In this document: one piece after another, positions 6,944 through 12,236 of the stretch
Layout of the letters: every line of letters starts with the position of its first letter
Position numbering within the stretch: position 1 is the stretch's first letter
Assembly (NCBI GenBank): GCA_018056145.1
Contig: JAGPGE010000082.1
Span: 1-12,236 of the forward strand
Length of the DNA: 12,236 bases
Source of the DNA: Armatimonadota bacterium
Lineage (GTDB): Bacteria > Armatimonadota > Zipacnadia > Zipacnadales > JABUFB01
Reading direction: 5' to 3'
Program-made: the position numbers and the translations under genes
The notes under the pieces: generated by a model
What the model was told of the DNA's origin: nothing
The model's database searches: none
The model's input: only the letters and a program-made list of their open reading frames with translations

Positions 6944-7621
6944 ATGATCAAGGACCAGATAGCTCAGACCGATCGTCGCGCAGACTACTCCGTGTACCTC
7001 GTCACGGACAGGGCGCTGCTTTCCGGCCGCAGGCTCGCGGACGTGGTCGCGGCAGCAGTAGCCGGCGGCGTAACAGTGGTGCAGATCCGCGAGAAGGACC
7101 TCTGCGCCCGGGATATCGTGGCTGAGGCCCTGGAATGCCTGGCAGTCACGCGTCCGGCAGGAGTGCCGCTGCTCATCAACGACCGCGTGGACGTCGCCCT
7201 TGCCGTGGATGCTGATGGGGTGCATGTCGGGCAGGAGGACGTCCCCGCCGGCTTGGTCCGCAAGCTCATCGGGCCGGACAAAATCCTCGGCGTGACTGCC
7301 CACGACCGCTCCGAACTGGAGCGGGCCGTGGCCGACGGCGCCGACTATGTGGGCTCCAATGCGGTCTTCGGCACCCCCACGAAGAGTGACATCCGACCGC
7401 CGATAGGCCCGGAAGGACTGCGGGAGCGCTATGCGGACTCGCCCGTTCCGGTGGTGGCCATTGGTGGCATCGACCACCGCAATGCCGCCGAAGTGATCCG
7501 GGCCGGCGCCGACGGTGTCGCGGTGGTCCGGGCGATCATGGCCGCCAGTGACCCCGAGCAGGCTGCCCGCGAACTCGTCGAGATAGTGCGGGCAAGCCTT
7601 GCCGAAACAGGCAGGGAGTGA
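6944..7621 (+). CDS. thiE: thiamine phosphate synthase ThiE
   Basis: ThiE joins hydroxymethylpyrimidine pyrophosphate to hydroxyethylthiazole phosphate to give thiamine monophosphate. The 225-residue protein is a normal-length TIM barrel. Motifs seen are YLVTD (18-22), VQIREKD (46-52), LLINDRVDVAL (77-86), DGVHVGQEDVP (91-101), GVTAHD (116-121), TPTKSD (144-149), VVAIGGI (170-176) and GADGVAVV. The pyrophosphate-binding Thr-x-Thr-Lys is kept, but the preceding loop reads GSNAVFG where homologues usually have GxGPVFP, and GVS is GVT. There is no Shine-Dalgarno before the ATG, and the -10 box ends 6 bases upstream, so a leaderless transcript is likely. The stop overlaps the thiM start (GTGA), indicating translational coupling. 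Kinase steps for pyrimidine (ThiD) are not in this window. Confidence 0.93.
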   Translation: MIKDQIAQTDRRADYSVYLVTDRALLSGRRLADVVAAAVAGGVTVVQIREKDLCARDIVAEALECLAVTRPAGVPLLINDRVDVALAVDADGVHVGQEDVPAGLVRKLIGPDKILGVTAHDRSELERAVADGADYVGSNAVFGTPTKSDIRPPIGPEGLRERYADSPVPVVAIGGIDHRNAAEVIRAGADGVAVVRAIMAASDPEQAARELVEIVRASLAETGRE

Positions 7622-8442
7622 GTGACGTGAGTTCAGACAGCATCCAGACGCGGGCCGGGGATATTCTGCGCAGGCTACGCGAACAGAAGCCGCTGGTCCA
7701 CCAGATCACCAACTTCGTGGTGATGAACGATACCGCCAACGTGACCCTCCAGGTGGGCGCCTTGCCTGTCATGGCCCACGCACCGGAGGAAATGGAGGAA
7801 ATGGTCAGCCTAGCCGGTGCGCTGGTGCTCAACACAGGCACCCTGGAACGCCCGTGGATCGACGCGATGATCACCGCGGGCAAGCATGCCCGACTGCGGG
7901 GAATCCCCGTGGTGCTCGACCCCGTGGGCGCGGGTGCAACCAGCTATCGCACCGACACGGACCTGCTCATCATCCGCGATGTCGGCCCCGACATCGTGCG
8001 CGGCAACCCGGGTGAAATCGCGGCCCTCATCGGCGCGGGTGGGGAAGTGCGCGGAGTGGAGAGTGTCGGAACGCTGGATGATCCGGTGGCCGTGGCGAAA
8101 CTCGCGGCCAACGCTTGGGGAGCTACCGTGGCGATGACCGGCGCCCGCGACCTGATCACCGACGGCAGCCGCACCCTGGGCGTCGAGAATGGAGATCGCT
8201 GGCTAACCACCCTGACCGGAACCGGCTGTAGTTCAACCGCGATGGTCGCGGCCTATGCAGCGGTGGAAAGCGACTACGTACTGGCCGCCGCGGGGGCCTT
8301 GGCGCACCTGGGCTATGCGGCCGAGGTCGCGGCGAAAGACGCCAAGGGCCCGGGGAGCTTCAAAGCGGCCCTGCATGACGCCATTTACAACATGACTCCG
8401 GACATGCTGGCGGAGAACATGCGGGCGGTGGAACTGGGGTAG
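7618..8442 (+). CDS. thiM: hydroxyethylthiazole kinase ThiM
   Basis: ThiM phosphorylates 4-methyl-5-(2-hydroxyethyl)thiazole with ATP, producing the thiazole partner used by ThiE in the salvage route. The 274-residue sequence has the family's PLVHQITNFVVMNDTAN (about 25-41), VLDPVGAGA (99-107), RGNPGEI (128-134) and TLTGTGCSSTAM with the catalytic Cys204. The start is given as GTG 7618, which overlaps the thiE stop by 4 bases. GTG 7627 is an equally good choice because GGAG (7615-7618) lies 8 bases before it, and it shortens the protein by three residues only. ThiM directly after ThiE is a common salvage arrangement, and both would be made in equal amounts from the promoter at 6910-6937. Confidence 0.95.
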   Translation: MSDVSSDSIQTRAGDILRRLREQKPLVHQITNFVVMNDTANVTLQVGALPVMAHAPEEMEEMVSLAGALVLNTGTLERPWIDAMITAGKHARLRGIPVVLDPVGAGATSYRTDTDLLIIRDVGPDIVRGNPGEIAALIGAGGEVRGVESVGTLDDPVAVAKLAANAWGATVAMTGARDLITDGSRTLGVENGDRWLTTLTGTGCSSTAMVAAYAAVESDYVLAAAGALAHLGYAAEVAAKDAKGPGSFKAALHDAIYNMTPDMLAENMRAVELG

Positions 8443-8487
8443 GGTAGGGGAGACGGGGCCGCCACCGGGCAAGGGGCGGGGGCCCAG

Positions 8488-8526
8488 GTCACGGGTCTGC
8501 GCGCGGCCAAAAGCGGGCCTCGTGAC
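8488..8526. terminator. possible terminator between convergent thiM and selC
   Basis: GTCACG (8488-8493) pairs with CGTGAC (8521-8526), with two further pairs inside and a GC-rich loop. The plus strand then reads ACTTTC, only a weak T run. Its position between the thiM stop and the 3' end of the tRNA gene fits a terminator, but the structure is poor. Confidence 0.3.
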
Positions 8527-8546
8527 ACTTTCGTGCGTTCCATCAT

Positions 8547-8644
8547 TGGCGAGGGCGTGTGAGAATCGAACTCACCCAGGACATCTCTCAATGCCCCGCA
8601 ACGGGTTTGAAGCCCGCGAGCACCACCAGGCACCATCCGCCCCC
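8547..8644 (-). tRNA. selC: selenocysteine tRNA, anticodon UCA
   Basis: On the minus strand this 98-base segment folds like bacterial tRNA-Sec. The parts are an acceptor arm GGGGGCGG/ACGCCCTC (7 pairs plus a terminal G-A mismatch, one G-U), a 6-bp D stem with the short loop TGGT, an anticodon arm GCGGG-CTTCAAA-CCCGT with anticodon TCA (8608-8610), a long variable arm (about 7 bp with G-U pairs), a T arm GTGAG-TTCGATT-CTCAC, discriminator G and an encoded CCA (8549-8547). The 8+5 acceptor/T architecture, the 6-bp D stem and the UCA anticodon separate it from tRNA-Ser and from tRNA-Leu. It reads UGA as selenocysteine with SelA (or PSTK/SepSecS in archaea) and SelB, which are not in this window. 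It begins 38 bases after selD and may share its transcript. Confidence 0.9.
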
Positions 8645-8682
8645 GACGTCTGCAGCACCCGTATCATACAACACTCACTGGC

Positions 8683-9726
8683 TCAGCGGAAGACGATTCG
8701 CCCCGGTTCGCCCGGCTGCATGGCCCCAATAATCGCCGCGGGCAGTCCTTCCGCCCGCATCTGCTCAACCGCGTTACGTGCCGCATCGGGCGGCAGGCTG
8801 ATCAACAGTCCTCCTGAGGTCTGCGGGTCGCACAGCACCGCGATCTGCTCGTCGCCCGCCGGGCCGAAATCCACCCACTGGCCGTAGTACTCCCGGTTCC
8901 GCTGGCCACCACCAGTGACGATCCACTGGCCTGCGTACTCCAGCGCTTCGTCGAACATCGGGACGGCGGCTAGTTCCACATGCATCTCCAGCCCGCTGCC
9001 CTGCGCCATCTCGTGCCCGTGGCCCACAAGCCCGAACCCGGTGACATCGGTGGCTGCATGTGCGCCGCAGTCCAACATGATCTCCGCCGCTCGCCGATTG
9101 AGCGTGGTCATTGAAGCAGCGGCACGGTCTACCGCCTCTTCTGTCGCGGCGTCGAACATCATCGCGGACATGATGACTCCCGTGCCCAGCGGCTTGGTGA
9201 GAATCACCGCATCGCCTTCGCGCGCCGCGCTGTTGGTGATGACCCGGTCGGGGTGCACAATGCCCAGAACGCACATGCCGTAGAAGGGCTCGGGGCTGTC
9301 TATGGTATGCCCGCCCGCCACCGCGATGCCCGCTTCGGCGGCCGTGGACCGGCCGCCCTGGAGCACCTCGTTCATCAGTTCCAGCGGCATGCTGCAAGCA
9401 GGGAAGCCGCAGACATTGATGGCCAGGAAGGGCTTGCCGCCCATGGCGTAGACGTCGCTGAGACTGTTGGTAGCCGCGATCCTGCCAAAAGTGCGCGGGT
9501 CGTCGTGGATCGGCGTGAAATAGTCCACGGTCACGATGACTGCCTGATCCGGGGCAATACGATACACGGCCGCATCGTCGCTGGTTCCCAGGCCGACAAT
9601 GAGGTTGGGGTCGAGGAAGGGGTCCAACCCTCGCAGGACCTGCGAGAGCGCCTCTGGCTCAAGTTTCGCTGCTCACCCGGCCGCGGAGGCCATTTTGGTG
9701 AGGCGGACGCGCTCGTGGTCAGCCAT
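8683..9726 (-). CDS. selD: selenophosphate synthetase SelD, itself a selenoprotein (in-frame TGA at codon 18)
   Basis: SelD makes selenophosphate from selenide and ATP, the selenium donor for tRNA-Sec. Reading TGA (9675-9673) as selenocysteine gives 347 residues from ATG 9726, the same length as E. coli SelD. The N-terminus then reads LTKMASAAGUAAKLEP, with Sec18 and Lys21 at the positions of the catalytic Cys17/Lys20 of E. coli. Later motifs are LIVGLGTSDDAAVY (about 43-56), RIAATNSLSDVYAMGGKP, AGGHTID (137-143), TDVTGFGLVGHG and CDPQTSGGLL. If TGA is taken as stop, only a 314-residue piece from TTG 9627 remains, lacking the active site. A SECIS-like hairpin lies 26 bases after the TGA. The ribosome binding site is weak (GGGGAG 13 bases before the ATG). 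It has its own promoter overlapping the end of alr, and selC follows. Confidence 0.93.
9627..9649 (-). promoter_or_regulatory. bacterial SECIS element in selD
   Basis: On the minus strand CTCGCAG (9646-9640), loop GTC (9639-9637) and CTGCGAG (9636-9630) form a perfect 7-bp stem, extended by three more pairs (two of them wobble) to 9649/9627. The apical GCAGGUC..UGC closely resembles the SelB-binding loop of E. coli fdhF. It lies inside the coding sequence, with 33 bases between the TGA and the loop, a spacing compatible with bacterial SECIS elements. This supports UGA recoding rather than termination. Confidence 0.8.
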
Positions 9727-9762
9727 TGAGCAGTCCAGGCTCCCCTTGTGCTGCTGGCATTC

Positions 9763-9777
9763 CGGCCCGATGGGCCG
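9763..9777 (-). other. short hairpin in the selD leader
   Basis: CGGCCC and GGGCCG form a perfect 6-bp stem with a 3-base loop in the predicted 5' untranslated leader of selD, about 36 bases before the ATG. No T run follows. Its role is unknown. Confidence 0.35.
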
Positions 9778-9791
9778 TTGGTTGTGGACCG

Positions 9792-9820
9792 AGTATATGC
9801 GTCGCCTGCGGCGATGTCAA
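9792..9820 (-). promoter_or_regulatory. sigma-70 promoter of selD-selC
   Basis: The minus strand reads TTGACA (9820-9815), 17 bases, then TATACT (9797-9792), a near-perfect sigma-70 promoter. The -35 box overlaps the alr stop codon (9819-9817). Transcription would start near 9785, about 58 bases before the selD ATG. It lets selD and selC be expressed independently of alr. Confidence 0.78.
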
Positions 9821-10998
9821 CGCGCGTTCGGTTCCGGCTCAGAGTCGCCCAGGTAAACCCGTGGAACCGAGGCCGGCACCGCCGTTCTGCGCACCGGAAG
9901 CACGACCTCAGTCTCCACGTCTGCCTCGGGCAGATCCGTAAGGTCCACGCAGCACTGGTCCATGGAGATGCGCCCTACCAGCGCCGCGCTCTTGTCACCG
10001 ATACGCGCCCTGGGCAACAAGGATTCTCGCCCTGACTTAGCCGCTATTCGGCGCAGGAAGGCCTTGGCGCAGGCCCGGAGCGTTTCGGTCACAGATTCGG
10101 GAATCATTCCCAGGCCGTGGGTGAGGCCTACTGGCACCGTCCCCAGCCGCATCTCCCGGGGGGCCACGAAATCCCCACCGTATCCGATCTTCGAGCCCTT
10201 GCGCACCGTGTGCACCGACACGACCCGGCTGCGCAGTTCGAAGGTGTCTCGCAGGTCAAGGTCGCGCTTCGCTGCCGGGATGTGTCCGGGGTACTGCCCA
10301 TACAGGAGCGTCCCGATGCGCGCCATCTGGAAATGATGCTCGGGGTGCTCCAGGAAGACAGAACTCGCGGCCACGTGGAAGATGGGTTGCTCGCCGGTGA
10401 TCTCGCGCCAGGAATCGGCCAATGCGGACGCGTACAGCTTCAGGCTTGCGCCCTCGCGCATCCACTCCACCTCATCGACGTTCATCCCCGAACCTGGAGG
10501 CCCGAAGTGGCTGTAGAGACCCTCAATGCGCAGGGATGGCCAGGGCTCGGTTGCCGCAAGAATCTCCAGCACCGGCTCGGACGGCCCCATGCGCGACAGG
10601 CCCATGTCCTCGTACAGGTGGGCGCGCGCGGTCTTGCCCTGCCGGTCGGCTTCGCGCATGAGCGCCATCGCGCCCTTGGTGGATGTGACGGTGGCTGTGA
10701 GGTCGTGCTCCACCAGCGCCGCAAGCTCGTCCTGCGCCGGCGGCAGGAAAACGAGAATCGGCAGGGCGATCCCCGCCTCGCGCAAGGACACTCCTTCACT
10801 CACATTACTCACTGCGACCCACCGGGCGCCCGACTCCGCGCAGCAACGGGCGACTTCCACGGACCCGTGCCCGTAGGCGTTGGCCTTCACCACCGCACAG
10901 AGCATCGCGCCGAGCGAGAGCTTTGCCCGGACCTGCTGAATGTTGTGGCGGATTGCCGCGAGGTTCACGGCCACGTAGGTCACAGGCGGATGGCTCAA
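9817..10998 (-). CDS. alr: alanine racemase family protein
   Basis: This is a 393-residue fold-type III PLP racemase, most likely making D-alanine for peptidoglycan. The N-terminal barrel has AVVKANAYGHG with the PLP lysine at 38, and HFQMARIGTLLYG near 222-234. The C-terminal domain has KIGYGG with the second catalytic base Tyr273 and GRISMDQCCVDLTDLP. Both catalytic residues are therefore present. The usual HLKxDTGMGRxG loop reads HLYEDMGLSRMG: the arginine (136) is kept but the lysine that is carbamylated in Geobacillus Alr and the DTG are not. This makes a divergent Alr or another amino-acid racemase possible. The start is TTG 10998, with AAGGA 8 bases upstream. It overlaps the stop of the upstream gene in TTGA, so the two are translationally coupled. 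Confidence 0.85.
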   Translation of the reverse strand: MSHPPVTYVAVNLAAIRHNIQQVRAKLSLGAMLCAVVKANAYGHGSVEVARCCAESGARWVAVSNVSEGVSLREAGIALPILVFLPPAQDELAALVEHDLTATVTSTKGAMALMREADRQGKTARAHLYEDMGLSRMGPSEPVLEILAATEPWPSLRIEGLYSHFGPPGSGMNVDEVEWMREGASLKLYASALADSWREITGEQPIFHVAASSVFLEHPEHHFQMARIGTLLYGQYPGHIPAAKRDLDLRDTFELRSRVVSVHTVRKGSKIGYGGDFVAPREMRLGTVPVGLTHGLGMIPESVTETLRACAKAFLRRIAAKSGRESLLPRARIGDKSAALVGRISMDQCCVDLTDLPEADVETEVVLPVRRTAVPASVPRVYLGDSEPEPNAR

Positions 10999-12236
10999 GG
11001 GCTTCGTCCTTCCTCATCGAGACTGCCGGAGGGCCGGGCGCTCAGGACAGTGTCCGCCGCCAGCGCAATCAGGGCCAGCAAGAGCAGCGGAAATCCAAGG
11101 CCCGCCCGGCGCGAAGCACTCCCGGACAGGTAATCCCCCAGGTCCTCCAGCCGGATCACCCGGGCCCCGGGAGACTTCAGCCGGCGGCGCAGTTCGGCCT
11201 CGGAAATGCGGCCCAGGTCAGACTCAAGCGGGTTGATGTTGGCCGCGAACTTCTCGCGCACCCGCCGGCCACCCGCGTTCCACGTCGCCTCATACACGCC
11301 CGCAGTCGCAGGCGTGTACTCCCACCCTCCGCGCTTCGGCTTCAGTGTCTCGGTCTGACCGTCGGGCCCAGTGACAGTGCATTCGCCGTCAGCGCCCTCG
11401 GGCAGAGTGATCCGCATTGCCTCGCCGGCCCAGCCATTGGGCCAGGTCCGGCGCACCGGTCCGGCAAGATGATAGCACAGGTGGTGAATGAAGGGCACAA
11501 ATGCCGGCTGGAAGGGCGCGTTGGTCCAGGAACCGTCAATGCTGGTGTTCACCAGGATGCAGTTACGCCCGGGGTCCTGGGATCCGATGATCGCAGGGCT
11601 GCCGTCCGAGAACCACGCCACAACCCGCGCATCCTCCGCCGCCGTCAGCTCCCGGCGCCGGCTGAAACTGAACGCCAGCAGATTGCCGGCCCTCGGGTTC
11701 GCGAAGGGCCGCAGTGGCCCGGCGTGGGTCTCCACGTCCGCCAGCGTCCATGACTGGTTCCCCGGCGCCGCGACGGTCCGACCAAGGGTCACTTCCGCTC
11801 CCATCATCCGGTTCAGTATCCCCGCTGAAACGCTCCCTGTCCTGCCCGCGAAGAGCAGGACGCCCTTCCCGCGCCGCACGGCGCTCTCCAGCAACCGGGC
11901 GCGCGAGTCGCCGGGCACATCGGCGGCCAGGTACACATCTGCCGCCGGCAGTTCGCCGGTGATCTGCCCCCAGCGCAGGGACCGGACCCGAATGTGGGTC
12001 TCCGCATCCCCACCGGGATTGAGCGCCGTCGCAACCAGCGACGGGTCCGCCTCGCCGGTGATGACAGCGACGTCGAGACGCTCCCGGACGGGTTCGACAA
12101 GGCGGAACGTATTGTCCGCATCCAGGCAGTCGCCGGGGAGTTCCAGCGCCCAGACTCCAGGGCCGCCGTTTTGCGGCGTCGCTCGAAGACCGACTGTCGC
12201 ACGTCCCTTCCGGAAACCTCCCGTCTGCCCTGGCAC
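10995..12236 (-). CDS. BatA-like membrane protein, C-terminal part (cut by window edge)
   Basis: The last 413 residues of a protein whose 5' end lies beyond the window are seen; a GTG falls exactly on the edge, but the frame probably continues. It resembles the C-terminal half of BatA-type proteins (aerotolerance-regulator N-terminal domain family). The shared features are an extracytoplasmic segment with DADNTFRLVEPVRERLDVAVI, a Rossmann-like part (YLAADVPGDSRARLLESAVRRGKGVLLFAG, about 100-130), the stretch SWTNAPFQPAFVPFIHHLCYHL, an immunoglobulin-like part (VTGPDGQTETLKP, then GVYEATW), and one C-terminal membrane helix (about 379-398). In this family two N-terminal helices anchor the protein; these would lie outside the window. 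Function in most bacteria is unclear, usually beside MoxR/VWA genes. It is followed by alr with a 4-base overlap. Confidence 0.6.
   Translation of the reverse strand: MPGQTGGFRKGRATVGLRATPQNGGPGVWALELPGDCLDADNTFRLVEPVRERLDVAVITGEADPSLVATALNPGGDAETHIRVRSLRWGQITGELPAADVYLAADVPGDSRARLLESAVRRGKGVLLFAGRTGSVSAGILNRMMGAEVTLGRTVAAPGNQSWTLADVETHAGPLRPFANPRAGNLLAFSFSRRRELTAAEDARVVAWFSDGSPAIIGSQDPGRNCILVNTSIDGSWTNAPFQPAFVPFIHHLCYHLAGPVRRTWPNGWAGEAMRITLPEGADGECTVTGPDGQTETLKPKRGGWEYTPATAGVYEATWNAGGRRVREKFAANINPLESDLGRISEAELRRRLKSPGARVIRLEDLGDYLSGSASRRAGLGFPLLLLALIALAADTVLSARPSGSLDEEGRSP

Noticed and set aside
5259..6947. A 562-residue open frame antisense to purH
   Set aside because: It lies opposite a strongly conserved gene, shows low-complexity His/Arg/Leu-rich composition and no recognisable motif. 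It is the usual artefact of high GC third positions.
9627..9629. TTG as the start of a shorter 314-residue SelD
   Set aside because: It removes the conserved N-terminal active-site segment, has no ribosome binding site, and lies inside the SECIS hairpin; the frame through TGA restores a full-length SelD.
10117..11133. A 338-residue open frame antisense to alr
   Set aside because: Shadow of alr and the start of its neighbour; no motif and no fitting ribosome binding site.

Overview
This is a GC-rich bacterial chromosomal window with ordinary housekeeping genes. The genes are compact, with Shine-Dalgarno sites of the GGAGG type and four good sigma-70-like promoters (16-17 base spacers). The sequence cannot be placed in a phylum with confidence. 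The mix of genes (a DegT-family aminotransferase, a MMIPSENYAS-type serine hydroxymethyltransferase, a BatA-like membrane protein and a selenocysteine system) suggests an uncultured, non-proteobacterial lineage. I see no insertion sequence, phage gene, CRISPR array or attachment site.

Layout. Bases 1-1892 (+): a promoter, a DegT/DnrJ/EryC1/StrS aminotransferase and a small cupin, probably one transcript. Bases 2032-3042 (+): a parvulin-type (PpiC/SurA-like) lipoprotein, ending at a 14-bp perfect hairpin that is shared with the convergent glyA. Bases 3129-6596 (-): purH, then a small acidic ORF, then glyA. This is a one-carbon/purine block: GlyA makes 5,10-methylene-THF, which feeds the 10-formyl-THF used by PurH. 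Bases 6597-6943: a divergent intergenic region with a consensus purH promoter, an intrinsic terminator inside the purH leader, a long imperfect inverted repeat, and a thiE promoter so close to the ATG that the mRNA looks leaderless. Bases 6944-8442 (+): thiE and thiM, translationally coupled, for thiazole salvage and thiamine phosphate synthesis. Bases 8547-12236 (-): a BatA-like membrane protein (cut by the window edge) overlapping alr, then selD with its own promoter, then selC (tRNA-Sec).

The most informative point is that selD is itself a selenoprotein gene. Its reading frame contains an in-frame TGA at codon 18, where SelD proteins carry the catalytic Cys/Sec. The TGA is followed by a strong SECIS-like hairpin, and the UCA-anticodon tRNA-Sec gene lies 38 bases downstream of selD. 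A gene caller that treats TGA as stop would lose the first 33 residues, including the active site. Secondary points are a candidate transcription attenuator for purH, a Val at the position of a conserved IMP-cyclohydrolase lysine in PurH, structured DNA upstream of glyA and between purH and thiE, and an alanine racemase whose DTGMGRxG motif is altered.
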